A stretch of DNA of 60,544 bases from Borreliella garinii (GTDB taxonomy: Bacteria > Spirochaetota > Spirochaetia > JABEVK01), in assembly GCA_020720765.1 (NCBI GenBank), contig DYOB01000006.1, forward strand, positions 1 through 60,544, read 5' to 3'. The notes beneath the pieces are model-generated. The model was not told the origin of the DNA. It made no database searches and saw nothing but the letters and a program-made list of their open reading frames with translations. Made by a program: the position numbers and the translations under genes. Shown in pieces: positions 34,666 through 43,590 of this stretch. Each line of letters opens with the position of its first letter. Within the stretch, counting starts at the first letter, position 1.

Positions 34666-36411
34666 TTAGAACATAAGGAAGGGGTTCAGTTCCAAGCCGA
34701 ACTGCACGCTGGACTCGAGGTAGCCTCCCAACCTCCGTTTAAGAAAGAGCTGAACGAGAAGCGTTTCATGTTCAGGGTCCACCTGCCAGTTTAAAAGCGT
34801 TATCGGATCACCTTCTGAAAGATTGAGCTGGTCGGCGGCTGTACCTACGTAGGTTTTTAGAACCCTAAAGTTACGACCTCCGGGATCTCCAACGCTTTCG
34901 AGGTCCATTCCTAAAATATGCGAGGTAAGACTTATCGGACCATCGGATTCAAGCGCCTTTAGAAGTGGATTGCGTCCGCGTTTCTGAAGGACGATATAAC
35001 TTTCACTTTGCGTATCTCCCTTGCTCCAATTTATGGTTACAAGGGATCCAGTGTTTAACGAGGATAGAAGTCTATGGATATCCGCTGGCTGGATAACGGG
35101 AATGCCATTTAGCCTCTCAACCTTCGCTCCCAAGGGAATTCCCGATACCTCCGCAGGTCCTTCAGGGAAAAGGTAGTTGACTTTGATGCCATCCGGTCCA
35201 TCATAAACACCAAAACCCATCCAACTTCGTTCGACCTCCGCTCCGGAGTAGAGCCGGGGAAGAATAGGAACGATAAAGTCTATGTCCACAGCGAAATTCA
35301 GCCCCTGGAAATCCGGCGCCCCTGCGAAGACCAAGCCGATAACTTTTCCATCGGGGGTCACAAGCGGGCCACCGCTATTGCCTGGATTCACAGGTGCATC
35401 CACTTGGATAGCCGTACCCAGGGGAAGAAAAGGTCTTTGCAGGGCTGAGACTATCCCGGAAGTCACTGTTGACTCCAATCCGGCAGGAGAACCCAGCGCC
35501 AAAACCCTTTCCCCTTGAAGAACATCCGGGGAAGAGGTCAAAGAGAAAACAAAAGGGGCTTCCCTTTCTGTTTTTAAGAGTGCGACATCAAGGTTTTTAT
35601 CCCAACCGACGACTCTAGCAGGAATTCTTTCCCCCCTTCCATTGGCGGGCAAGATGCTCAAACGGGAAAATCCTTCGTACTCCGGATCCACCTCGCTTTC
35701 AATCACGTGGTAATTTGTGAGAAGATATCCGCGGCGGTCGATATAAAAAGCACTTCCTATAATGATGTCCGGAATCCCCATACCCCGTTCGACTTTGATT
35801 CCTTTATTGACGAAAACCATTACGGTTCCTTTAAGCCAATCCGGGGCACCGGTCGTTTCAGCCAACCAGGTCTTTTGCTCGTTCGTCAGGACGAGCCCGG
35901 GGTAGTTGGAAACTAATTCCTCAAGCCCAGCTTTATTTCTTTCCCGATAAAGGACGTCCCTCCAACCAAGGATCTCTTCTTGTGTAAAACCCGGAAGTTT
36001 CATCATTTGAAGTATCAAAGCACCGGCTGGTGCGCCCCATTCTTTTTCTAAGAAGTGGGCTAAAAGTTTCCTCTGAACCTCCTGGGTCCTGGGTACTGGA
36101 ATTTCAATGCCGGCCAGGCGTAGGCCGTCGGTCCAGTTCAAGGCTTCACCGAATCTGGCCCCATCCATTAAACCGCCAAAAGCCTTTTTCAACTCCTCAA
36201 CTGCTCGGGTACGTAAGGACAGTTCTTCTACGGAAAGTTCACCCGTGCGTAAAAGCCAGGCTATGGCATCGACAGGTTGTCCTGAATCCAAAGCTTTTTG
36301 CGCAAAGCCGAGTGCGTCTGTTCTTGTAGGTGGTACATAAGGTGGCCTCGGCCCTTGAAGCGTCTGGCATGAAACGATAAAGGCAATAAACGCAAATAGG
36401 AATTTCCTCAT
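34666..36411 (-). CDS. Trypsin-like (S1C, HtrA/Deg-type) serine protease lipoprotein
   Basis: 581 aa from ATG 36411 (GGGAG 6 nt upstream; it overlaps the previous stop as ATGA). A lipobox (FIAFIVSC) predicts membrane anchoring. After a helical N-terminal region (about 40-190) comes the protease domain with His in NYHVIES, Asp in DVALLKT and Ser in NPGNSGGPLV. A PDZ-like region (ILPRLYSGAEVERSWMG) follows, and a final domain of unknown type. It probably degrades or checks periplasmic proteins. It shares an operon with ftsH and a TPR protein, an unusual pairing of inside and outside proteases. Confidence 0.82.
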   Translation of the reverse strand: MRKFLFAFIAFIVSCQTLQGPRPPYVPPTRTDALGFAQKALDSGQPVDAIAWLLRTGELSVEELSLRTRAVEELKKAFGGLMDGARFGEALNWTDGLRLAGIEIPVPRTQEVQRKLLAHFLEKEWGAPAGALILQMMKLPGFTQEEILGWRDVLYRERNKAGLEELVSNYPGLVLTNEQKTWLAETTGAPDWLKGTVMVFVNKGIKVERGMGIPDIIIGSAFYIDRRGYLLTNYHVIESEVDPEYEGFSRLSILPANGRGERIPARVVGWDKNLDVALLKTEREAPFVFSLTSSPDVLQGERVLALGSPAGLESTVTSGIVSALQRPFLPLGTAIQVDAPVNPGNSGGPLVTPDGKVIGLVFAGAPDFQGLNFAVDIDFIVPILPRLYSGAEVERSWMGFGVYDGPDGIKVNYLFPEGPAEVSGIPLGAKVERLNGIPVIQPADIHRLLSSLNTGSLVTINWSKGDTQSESYIVLQKRGRNPLLKALESDGPISLTSHILGMDLESVGDPGGRNFRVLKTYVGTAADQLNLSEGDPITLLNWQVDPEHETLLVQLFLKRRLGGYLESSVQFGLELNPFLMF

Positions 36412-38108
36412 GGCCAACTCCCGAGGTTCGTAAAGGGAGGCGCGGGAAGTTGGGGCATGGAAAGGGGAAGACTCTCGTTATTCCAAATTTTTAATTGTGC
36501 GCCCAGAATTCCCGACCGGAAGTTAGAAAATAGCCGGGGATCATCCCGGTTTTTCCAGATAAAGAGCTCGGGTTGCAAATTCAACCAGACTAATTCCAAA
36601 CCCTCTGCGGAACTTGAAACCATACTCGAAACGCCATTCACAAATCTTTCCAAAATCGTCCACCTTCCCATTCTGCTCGGATCACGGAAAACCCTGTCGA
36701 GTTTACCATTTTTAAAAAGATAAACTTCATCACGGTATCCATTTCCCCGGCTATCTGCTTCCATCATGTAAACTTCACCGTTCTCCATTGACCAACGTCT
36801 CCTAAGGCGATTCTGGCTGTCAAACTCTTCCATCCTCACCGCTTTCACTAAGACGGTTTCCAATGGAGGTTTGATCTCGCGAAGGTCAGCCATGGGCCAG
36901 GCGAAGTTCCTCGCCGACGTTAAATTTTGTGCTATGGGGACCAATGTACCGTCAGGCACAAAACTAAAAACCTTTTTACGCTGTGTGGTTACAGGACCGG
37001 GGTTAATTGACAACTCTTCCACGCTGAAAACTTCCATCGCAGGGTAGCGTCTCCACGTCAAACGCGTCTCAACCACCCTCCGGCCTTGGTCGTTGTAAAG
37101 GGTTTCCTTCCATTCACGGGGAAGGGATTGCTCGAAAGAGAGCGAACTTTCGGGTTTTCCATCCTGGTCCTTATCTCCCTCAATTTTCTGAAGCATTCCC
37201 CGGTTAAAGGTCCAAAAAAAGTCCGGGTAGGAATTCTTGTCCCTGTCTTCTATAAAGATTCCTGTCATATTGGAGATCAGAGCATCCCATTCTGGCTGGA
37301 GAGGACGGGGAACCAGTCTCGAAAGCCCTACGAGGAGGGTAAAGTCGGTAGGTAGGCCGTGCGTTTTCCAGACCTCTAAAGCCCTGGGCCAATCCATAAG
37401 CCGAGCAGTCAGCATTCTTCCTGCCAGATCGGGATCCTGGGCCCGTGGACTCTTCTGAAGGCGGGTCAGCACCCAGGCTTGATCGAGGGGCTCTGCTGGT
37501 AGAAATGAAAGCACCCTGTTCCAGTTGCCCTTCACCCAGGAAGGGTCATTCATAGCTTCAAGTAGACGAGCTTCTGTTTCAGGGAAGGTGCGTGGGTATT
37601 GAAGAAGCGAAAAAACCAGACTTCTATCAGCTGGGAACCTTTCCCTGGCCTGGGAAAGAAGTCTGGAAGCCGCCTCACGCCTGCCGGTTAAAAGTAGTGC
37701 CTCGATACGCAGGCTTGCGAGAACGGCATGAAAAGCGGTCTCAGGGCGGGAGGCAAGGAGTAATTCGGCTTTCTCGGGTTGGGAATTTCTATTCCAATAT
37801 TGAGCTTGTAGTCGAAGTGCATCAACGGGCGAGGTTTCAAGAAAAACGTTGATCTCAAGCGCTTTTTCAGCCCAGTATGATGAACCGAGATTTTCCCTTT
37901 CCTTTTCCGCTATAAGAGCATAAACCAGGTAAGGATCTGAATACCTGGGTTCGTACTGAAGCGCCGTCTCGGCCATGCGGGTGGAAAAAACCAAGTCTCC
38001 AGATGAAAGCGCCGTTAACGCTTCCCTCGCCGCCTGTCGAGCCAGGGGCATTTGTGCCGCTAGCGTGTAACTGAGAAGAAAAAGTAGCGGAAGTACCATC
38101 CGCCGCAA
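36408..38108 (-). CDS. Exported helical-repeat protein, function unknown
   Basis: 566 aa. The TTG at 38108 has GGAGG 5 nt upstream; an in-frame ATG at 38099 is the alternative. A signal peptide (MVLPLLFLLSYTLAAQ) is followed by about 280 residues of TPR-like helices (ALTALSSGDLVFSTRMAETALQYEP) and then a beta-rich domain with EDRDKNSYPDFFW, KDQDGKPESS and repeated tyrosine/arginine turns. No family recognised. Coupled to ftsH upstream (stop and start 0-1 nt apart) and to the protease downstream. An adaptor role for protein quality control is only suggested by position. Confidence 0.5.
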   Translation of the reverse strand: MRRMVLPLLFLLSYTLAAQMPLARQAAREALTALSSGDLVFSTRMAETALQYEPRYSDPYLVYALIAEKERENLGSSYWAEKALEINVFLETSPVDALRLQAQYWNRNSQPEKAELLLASRPETAFHAVLASLRIEALLLTGRREAASRLLSQARERFPADRSLVFSLLQYPRTFPETEARLLEAMNDPSWVKGNWNRVLSFLPAEPLDQAWVLTRLQKSPRAQDPDLAGRMLTARLMDWPRALEVWKTHGLPTDFTLLVGLSRLVPRPLQPEWDALISNMTGIFIEDRDKNSYPDFFWTFNRGMLQKIEGDKDQDGKPESSLSFEQSLPREWKETLYNDQGRRVVETRLTWRRYPAMEVFSVEELSINPGPVTTQRKKVFSFVPDGTLVPIAQNLTSARNFAWPMADLREIKPPLETVLVKAVRMEEFDSQNRLRRRWSMENGEVYMMEADSRGNGYRDEVYLFKNGKLDRVFRDPSRMGRWTILERFVNGVSSMVSSSAEGLELVWLNLQPELFIWKNRDDPRLFSNFRSGILGAQLKIWNNESLPLSMPQLPAPPFTNLGSWP

Positions 38109-39986
38109 TTAAGCCTCCTCGTCCACCCGTTTGGGGAGACCCAGAAGTACCCGGATTTCATTATCATCCAAGGTCTCTTTCTGCACCAGTTCCTCTGCGA
38201 GTTTAACTAATTGATCTTTATGGTCTTTCAGAATCTGACGAGCCTTGTTGAGACTTCTATCCAGGATAACCCTGACTTCAAGGTCGATAAGGTTCGCAGT
38301 TCCTTCTGAATAATCCTTATGGGTCGCTATTTCCTTCCCGAGGAAAATGGGTTCACCCTCCGAGCCTAGGGTCTGCGGTCCAATTTTTTCACTCATTCCC
38401 CATTCCGTGACCATTTTCCTTGCAATACTCGTTGCGCTCTTGAGGTCGGAACTCACACCCGAACTAGTTTCGTTATAGATGAGCTCTTCCGCGGCAAAAC
38501 CACCGTAAGAAATCACAATTCGGGCTTCAAACCATCCCTTGCTGTAGGTATATCTGTCGCCCTGGGGCAGGGAACTCGCCATACCCAGAGCCCTTCCCCG
38601 GGGAATAACCGTCACTTTGTGGATGGGGTCGGCGTTATCCAGGTAGTAGTGCAGGAGAGTGTGCCCGGCTTCATGATAGGCCGTCATAAGTTTCTCTTTA
38701 GCCGGCATCACCAGACTATGCCGTGCAACCCCCATCAGGACTTTATCACGGGCCTCCTCGAAGTCACTCAGGTCAACGTGGGTCTTACCCTTGCGACCAG
38801 CGAAAAGTGCGGCTTCGTTGACCATATTTGCCAAGTCGGCACCGCTAAACCCGGGGGTTGCCCTTCCCATTCTTGCGAGATCGACATCCGGAGCCAAGCG
38901 TATTTTCCGTGAATGGATCTCCATGATTGCCTGCCGTTCCTTGACATCGGGAAGACTGACTTCCACTTGGCGGTCGAAGCGGCCCGGCCTGAGAAGGGCG
39001 GGGTCGAGAACATCCGGCCTGTTGGTTGCGGCTATAACGATGACACCGTCTTTTGTGTCGAAGCCGTCCATTTCCACGAGAAGCTGGTTGAGAGTTTGCT
39101 CCCGCTCGTCGTGGCCGCCGCCGTAACCCGCACCGCGTGTTCTACCTACAGCATCGATTTCGTCGATAAATAAAATACAGGGTGCGCTTTTCTTCCCCTG
39201 CTCGAATAAATCCCTGACACGGCTGGCGCCTACGCCCACAAACATTTCGACAAAGTCAGAACCGCTCATATGGAAAAAAGGCACCCCGGCTTCACCAGCG
39301 ACAGCCTTGGCTAGAAGCGTCTTTCCAGTACCAGGCATCCCGATAAGAAGAACCCCCTTAGGGATTTTAGCCCCGATGCTTGTGAACTTTTCAGGGTTCT
39401 TTAAGAATTCAACGACTTCCTGGAGTTCAAATTTGGGTTCAAGTTGACCGGCGACATCGGTGAAAAGCACCCTTTTCGCCTTATCCTCCATTTTTTTCGC
39501 CCGGCTCTTGCCAAAACCAAAAGCCTTTCCAGCCCCGCCCTGAACCTGGCGGAACATGATGAAAACGATAAAAATCAGGAAAATCAGAGGCGCTAATTCC
39601 AGCACGACATTCCAAAAAGAGGGAGGACGGCTACCACCGCGCACCTCGGTGTCGGACTCAGCAAGTTTCGCCATCAGGTTGTCATCAAAATACGGAATCT
39701 GTGTGGAAATCTTTTCTATCCCGTTTCCTGAAGTTCTGGCTTGGGCCCGAATTTCGCTATTATCTAGAATTTCCACAAGAAGGACGTCTCCTGAGGATAC
39801 CTTCTTAAGAAACTCCGAATAAGAAACCGGTTTCGAACCCGACTGGTCGGAGGAAAAAAACCAGAATACCAAGGTTATCATGGCTCCTAGAAAAAGAAAA
39901 AGTGCGAACCTGTTCCTTTTGAAATCAAACGGGGAGTTCCCATTATTCTTAGGATCTTTGTCGTCATTGTTCTGAAAATCGCTCAT
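38109..39986 (-). CDS. ftsH: ATP-dependent zinc metalloprotease FtsH
   Basis: 625 aa from ATG 39986 (GGGAG 5 nt upstream; ATGATG). Two membrane helices flank a small periplasmic domain (about 30-125). The AAA part has Walker [12 protein letters not shown], Walker [11 protein letters not shown], the [24 protein letters not shown], and the zinc site HEAGH. It degrades membrane and soluble substrates on the cytoplasmic face. It overlaps the 3' end of tilS by 23 nt, so it is co-expressed. Confidence 0.96.
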   Translation of the reverse strand: MSDFQNNDDKDPKNNGNSPFDFKRNRFALFLFLGAMITLVFWFFSSDQSGSKPVSYSEFLKKVSSGDVLLVEILDNSEIRAQARTSGNGIEKISTQIPYFDDNLMAKLAESDTEVRGGSRPPSFWNVVLELAPLIFLIFIVFIMFRQVQGGAGKAFGFGKSRAKKMEDKAKRVLFTDVAGQLEPKFELQEVVEFLKNPEKFTSIGAKIPKGVLLIGMPGTGKTLLAKAVAGEAGVPFFHMSGSDFVEMFVGVGASRVRDLFEQGKKSAPCILFIDEIDAVGRTRGAGYGGGHDEREQTLNQLLVEMDGFDTKDGVIVIAATNRPDVLDPALLRPGRFDRQVEVSLPDVKERQAIMEIHSRKIRLAPDVDLARMGRATPGFSGADLANMVNEAALFAGRKGKTHVDLSDFEEARDKVLMGVARHSLVMPAKEKLMTAYHEAGHTLLHYYLDNADPIHKVTVIPRGRALGMASSLPQGDRYTYSKGWFEARIVISYGGFAAEELIYNETSSGVSSDLKSATSIARKMVTEWGMSEKIGPQTLGSEGEPIFLGKEIATHKDYSEGTANLIDLEVRVILDRSLNKARQILKDHKDQLVKLAEELVQKETLDDNEIRVLLGLPKRVDEEA

Positions 39987-41244
39987 CATTCTCCCATTGC
40001 CACAAAGGCTTACCTTTCTGGCTAAAAGTCCAATCTCCACCGCCCGCAAGGCGGCCTAAAATTCCCCAAACGGTCTGTTTTTCCACTAGGTAAAAACAAC
40101 GTTTTCTAATAACCGGATCCGGAAAGAGTCGCTTTAATTCTGCCTCAAACGAGGGGTAACCTCGGGGTAAACTCCAAGACTCTCCTCCGAGACGTGAAAC
40201 AAGCCATAAAGCTTGTGGACCGCCATCAAGAAACTGCCATTTTATACAATTGTCACCAACTGGAACACAGGTATCCGGAGGTACTTCTAGAAAATACTCA
40301 AAATCCGAACTGATTACAACATCAGGTCCCCAGAACACCGAGGATTCCCTGAATTCCAACTTCCAAAGCGCTAATTTCAGAGGATGGGCAGGTTTGCCTT
40401 TGGGTAAATTCTTAAGGAGGTCCTCGAATGCACGCCGGCTCGGAAAGGGTTTCCCCGGTTGTGGCTGATAAACAGACAGCAGGGACTCTCCCTGAAATAT
40501 GGGTCCAAGATCCTCCCAATGCTGGATTTCCATACGAAAGATAGACCCCTTCCTCGTCCAGTGGAAATCCGGCATAACAGCAAGCCTAGCCGCGCTCAAA
40601 CGCATTGCCCCCCTCCACCCTGGAAAAAGTCCATCTAATTCCGGAATGAGCTTACTCCGCATAAGTGCTCGAAGGTTGTTGCCCTTGTTAGAACTATCCT
40701 CCCACCACGGTACAGTGTGGGTCTCAAGGTATTTTCGTAAGGTTTTTTTTTCCAAGCAAAGAAAAGGCCTATGAAAGAGTCCCCGAGTTTCAGGGATCCC
40801 TCGGAGACCTTGCCAGCTTCGCCCCCTGAAAAACCTCATAAGCAGGGTTTCGTCCTGGTCATCGCGGGTGTGCCCCAAAAGAATCGCCGACAAACCATTC
40901 CGGACTGCAGCTTGATTCCAAAGCGTATACCGCAGTTTTCTGGCTCTAGCCTCCCAGTTTTTCAGACCTGCTTCCAGGGGAGCCTCAAGTATCAGTCCCT
41001 GGATGGAGTATTTCCGCCAGAATTCTTGAAGTAGGGACTTTTCCCTAAGCATTTCTTCCCCTGGCCTATCGCCGTGGTCGGCGTAGAGGCAGATAATCCG
41101 TGAGGAGAACCCAAGTTTTATGGTTGCGAAGACCAAGGATGTCGAATCCAAGCCCCCGCTATGGGCAATACCTACCTGCGCTGATGTTTCCAGATTATTA
41201 AAAAACTTTGCAAGCGCCTTTTCAGGTTCTGGTATTGAGGACAT
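39964..41244 (-). CDS. tilS: tRNA(Ile)-lysidine synthase
   Basis: 426 aa from ATG 41244, just inside the pth copy 2 gene. PP-loop motif GIAHSGGLDSTS near residue 27, then LYADHGDRP, LLGHTRDDQDETLLMRFFRG and HRPFL: all TilS hallmarks. It makes lysidine at C34 of tRNA-Ile(CAU), using ATP and lysine. The ORF-track start at 41391 runs 49 residues back into pth without support. Within the spoVG-tRNA-rplY-pth-tilS-ftsH block. Confidence 0.9.
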   Translation of the reverse strand: MSSIPEPEKALAKFFNNLETSAQVGIAHSGGLDSTSLVFATIKLGFSSRIICLYADHGDRPGEEMLREKSLLQEFWRKYSIQGLILEAPLEAGLKNWEARARKLRYTLWNQAAVRNGLSAILLGHTRDDQDETLLMRFFRGRSWQGLRGIPETRGLFHRPFLCLEKKTLRKYLETHTVPWWEDSSNKGNNLRALMRSKLIPELDGLFPGWRGAMRLSAARLAVMPDFHWTRKGSIFRMEIQHWEDLGPIFQGESLLSVYQPQPGKPFPSRRAFEDLLKNLPKGKPAHPLKLALWKLEFRESSVFWGPDVVISSDFEYFLEVPPDTCVPVGDNCIKWQFLDGGPQALWLVSRLGGESWSLPRGYPSFEAELKRLFPDPVIRKRCFYLVEKQTVWGILGRLAGGGDWTFSQKGKPLWQWENDERFSEQ

Positions 41245-41782
41245 TAGCCAGGCCTTCCAGGCCTCTTTCTGGTAGTTGGAGGAGAGCCTTTGCGGCTTTT
41301 TCCCATGCTGGAAGCGAAGTCTTACCGTCTTCTTCGGAAAAATCGGATAAAACCCAATCGGGGACATCCATTCCAGGTCCTGGACGGCCAATTCCCACCC
41401 AAAGTCTTGGGTATCCTTCGGTACCGAGGGTTTCCTGGACGCTGATAAGACCCCGGTGCCCTCCGGTCGATCCGCGTTCTTTTATCCTCAGGGCGCCGCA
41501 AGGCAGATCCATTTGGTCGGCAATAACGAGAATTCTTTCTTCGGGGAAGGGATTGTGACGGAGATAACTTCTCAAACCCTCTCCGGACAGGTTCATATAG
41601 GTCAGGGGTTTCAATAAAACCATTCTCCCATGTTCGCTTTGTGTTTCAGTAGAAGAATAATTCTGAAAAAAGGGCTTTTTAAAAACGGCCCCGGTCAGGC
41701 CTGCTATTATGTCTACAACCTTGAAACCGACGTTGTGGCGGGTATTTCCATACTCATCCCCGGGATTCCCGAGTCCCGCCAC
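41222..41782 (-). CDS. pth: Peptidyl-tRNA hydrolase, paralogue 2, with altered active-site motif
   Basis: About 186 aa. The GTG at 41782 gives MAGLGNPGDEYG; the family usually has four more residues before GLGNPG, and an upstream CTG (41794) is possible, while a stop at 41798 closes the frame. LGNPG, TRHN, YMNLSG and the DxxD-like ADQMDL are present, but the conserved GGHNGL reads GGHRGL, replacing the Asn. Activity may be lowered or re-targeted. The gene follows rplY by 21 bp and overlaps tilS. The first copy at 29286 has the full set. Confidence 0.85.
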   Translation of the reverse strand: MAGLGNPGDEYGNTRHNVGFKVVDIIAGLTGAVFKKPFFQNYSSTETQSEHGRMVLLKPLTYMNLSGEGLRSYLRHNPFPEERILVIADQMDLPCGALRIKERGSTGGHRGLISVQETLGTEGYPRLWVGIGRPGPGMDVPDWVLSDFSEEDGKTSLPAWEKAAKALLQLPERGLEGLANVLNTRT

Positions 41783-41803
41783 AAGCCAGTCCAGAATTTA
41801 AAC

Positions 41804-42424
41804 CTAGGCTTTCTTTTCTTCAGTAGCAGTGTCTGCGACAACCGCGGTTTCAGCAGCCGCAGTGGACTCAACGTAGGCTGACTTAGCGTGCGTGACGTGG
41901 GCAAGACCCATATCGACAGAACCGTGAAGGGTAACGCCTGCAGGAACCTTAAGCTCCTTCAGGTGGAATGTCTGTCCGATAAGGAGTGACGAGACATCTG
42001 CTTCCAAGTACTCCGGAAGATCCTTGGGCAAACACTCGATATCCACAGTATGAACAAGCATCTCAAGAACACCGCCTTCTTTAGCTCCTACAGGAGTACC
42101 TATCAAGTGGATCGGCACGTGGGTTCTGATGGGTTTGTCCAGACTTACCTTTAAAAAATCCATGTGTTCGATCGAACCGCGAACGATATTCTCCTGAAAA
42201 TCCTTTACAAGTACCTGTTCGATCTTTCCGTTGATATCAATACTGATAAGTGTTGATTCGGAAATAACCTTAAAATTCTTGTTAAATTCCCTAGCTGAAA
42301 TGACTACATGCGTTGGCGAACCTTCCCCATAAATAACACAGGGAATATTTCCTTGACTGCGTACCTGCCTGGCGGCTGTCTTTCCAACTCTTTCACGCAC
42401 CTGTGCATGAATGACCTTTTCCAT
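41804..42424 (-). CDS. rplY: Ribosomal protein bL25 (Ctc form)
   Basis: 206 aa from ATG 42424 with AAGGAG 5 nt upstream. The ORF-track start at 42511 runs through the tRNA gene. The 5S-rRNA-binding domain (VRERVGKTAARQVRSQGNIPCVIYG) is followed by the long CTC-type C-terminal domain (VHTVDIECLPKDLPEYLEADVS) and an Ala/Thr-rich tail. Classical neighbour of pth and spoVG in spirochaetes. Confidence 0.93.
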   Translation of the reverse strand: MEKVIHAQVRERVGKTAARQVRSQGNIPCVIYGEGSPTHVVISAREFNKNFKVISESTLISIDINGKIEQVLVKDFQENIVRGSIEHMDFLKVSLDKPIRTHVPIHLIGTPVGAKEGGVLEMLVHTVDIECLPKDLPEYLEADVSSLLIGQTFHLKELKVPAGVTLHGSVDMGLAHVTHAKSAYVESTAAAETAVVADTATEEKKA

Positions 42425-42438
42425 AACTACTCCTTTTT

Positions 42439-42510
42439 CTGGGACGGAAGGATTCGAACCTTCGAATGCCGGTACCAAAAACCGGTGGCTTACCACTTGC
42501 CGACATCCCA
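42439..42510 (-). tRNA. tRNA-Gln (UUG)
   Basis: On the minus strand the 7-bp acceptor stem (TGGGATG / CGTCCCA, one G-T), a D-arm (GGTAAGCC region), an anticodon stem CCGGT/ACCGG with loop TTTTGGT (anticodon UUG), and a T-arm with GTTCGAATC are all present. The discriminator base is G and CCA is not encoded. It lies between spoVG and rplY and is probably cut out of that transcript. Confidence 0.96.
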
Positions 42511-42516
42511 AATTAT

Positions 42517-42804
42517 TTACTCGTCTAAATCCTCACCTGAAGTTTCACCTTCGGGAGCTTCGTTGTACTGCTTTAGGATGGAGTCCTGAAGCTTTTGACG
42601 AAAAGCGGGGTTAATTGGGTGAGCCACGTCTTTATATTCCCCAGTCTTTGTCCTTCTGCTCGGCATGGCAATAAAAAACCCATGATCACCTTCGATAACT
42701 TTGACATTATGAACGACAAAAGAGCCGTCAAAAGTCACAGTTACGTAAGCCTTTAGCTTCCCTTCACCTGCCACTTTCCGCACACGGATATCGGAAATTT
42801 CCAT
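42517..42804 (-). CDS. spoVG: SpoVG-family regulator
   Basis: 95 aa. Near-complete family match: [57 protein letters not shown]. SpoVG proteins bind nucleic acid and regulate gene expression; spirochaetes keep one. AGAGGAGG lies 5 nt before the ATG. It heads the block spoVG-tRNA-rplY-pth-tilS-ftsH, driven by the promoter at 42888-42916. Confidence 0.97.
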   Translation of the reverse strand: MEISDIRVRKVAGEGKLKAYVTVTFDGSFVVHNVKVIEGDHGFFIAMPSRRTKTGEYKDVAHPINPAFRQKLQDSILKQYNEAPEGETSGEDLDE

Positions 42805-42887
42805 GATGCCTCCTCTTCCTACGCTATTTTACAGCGTTCCTTTTGAAAAATCCATAGAAGATTCCGATAATAGTGCCTGTGGGAGCT

Positions 42888-42916
42888 AATCTTAATCAAT
42901 CTTTTTTTCGTGTCAA
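42888..42916 (-). promoter_or_regulatory. Promoter of spoVG
   Basis: Minus strand TTGACA (perfect), 17-nt spacer, AAGATT (or 16 nt and TAAGAT). Back to back with the plus-strand promoter 26 bp away. Confidence 0.5.
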
Positions 42917-42941
42917 GCCCCGAAAAACCCTTGACAGAGTG

Positions 42942-42970
42942 TTGACAACAGGTTAGGCCAGATTTAGATT
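42942..42970 (+). promoter_or_regulatory. Promoter of the acidic-protein gene
   Basis: TTGACA (perfect), 17-nt spacer, TAGATT. A further TTGACA lies 11 bp upstream (42931). The transcript has a normal leader with AAAGGAGG. Confidence 0.6.
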
Positions 42971-42994
42971 AGGCGAAAAGGCAAAGGAGGAACT

Positions 42995-43216
42995 ATGGAA
43001 GAGCTTGAAATTTTACGCGACGGATACCTGCTCATGAGCGACGAGGATGAGGACTTTGACGACTACGACTCCGACATCGACGAGGAGGACGAGGACTTCG
43101 ACGACGAAGACTGGGACGAGGACGATGATTTCGAGGATGACGAAGACTTCGAGGATGATGAGGATTTCGACGACGATGATGACGACGACCTCGACGAGGA
43201 CGACGACTTCAACTAG
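42995..43216 (+). CDS. Small, extremely acidic protein
   Basis: 73 aa. After a short ordinary head (MEELEILRDGYLLMS) the protein is almost only Asp and Glu with spaced Phe (DEDFDD, DDFEDDEDFEDDEDF). No family matches; the composition cannot distinguish them. A strong AAAGGAGG ribosome site 5 nt before the ATG, its own promoter, and no overlap with another coding frame support a real gene. It may bind cations, basic proteins or ribosome parts: pure inference. It lies between spoVG and the ribosome-assembly genes. Confidence 0.75.
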   Translation: MEELEILRDGYLLMSDEDEDFDDYDSDIDEEDEDFDDEDWDEDDDFEDDEDFEDDEDFDDDDDDDLDEDDDFN

Positions 43217-43227
43217 GGAACGCTTTA

Positions 43228-43590
43228 TTAATCCGGGGAACTGAAAAGGATTTCAGCATCATGAAACAAACGGTCCAGGTCGTAAAAGTCCCGGGCCGTT
43301 TTTGTGAAAAGGTGAATAACTGTGTCCCCAAGGTCTAATAAGGCCCATTCTGCATCCGAGGCTGGACGATTGTTCAGCCTTTTTTTATCCGCTTCATTCG
43401 TTAATTCTTCCATTTCTGCGACCAAACCCTGAAGTTGGCGCTGGGACTGGGCTGTTCCTAGAACAAGGTAGTCCGCCCAGCTGCAGATATCAGTAACCTT
43501 TAAAACACGCACATTTTGTGCTTTTTCTTCTGTCAGAAGCTGGCCCGCGGCCAAAACAAAGCTCCTGAGATTATCTGACGTATCGGCCAT
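43228..43590 (-). CDS. rsfS: Ribosomal silencing factor RsfS
   Basis: 120 aa from ATG 43590 (the ORF-track TTG is one codon upstream). It binds uL14 and blocks subunit joining. Signatures: DICSWADYLVLGTAQSQRQLQ, DAEWALLDLGDTVIHLF, and YDLDRLFHDAE. GGGAG lies about 10 nt upstream. Last gene of the rplU-to-rsfS operon, overlapping the LytR-type gene by 20 nt. Confidence 0.94.
   Translation of the reverse strand: MADTSDNLRSFVLAAGQLLTEEKAQNVRVLKVTDICSWADYLVLGTAQSQRQLQGLVAEMEELTNEADKKRLNNRPASDAEWALLDLGDTVIHLFTKTARDFYDLDRLFHDAEILFSSPD

Noticed and set aside
42308-42614. Plus-strand ORFs over tRNA-Gln and rplY/spoVG ends
   Set aside because: Antisense shadows; the minus-strand genes and tRNA explain the sequence.
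42995-43216. GAY-rich tandem repeat as a CRISPR or satellite
   Set aside because: Periodicity comes from Asp/Glu codons; no spacers, no fixed unit.
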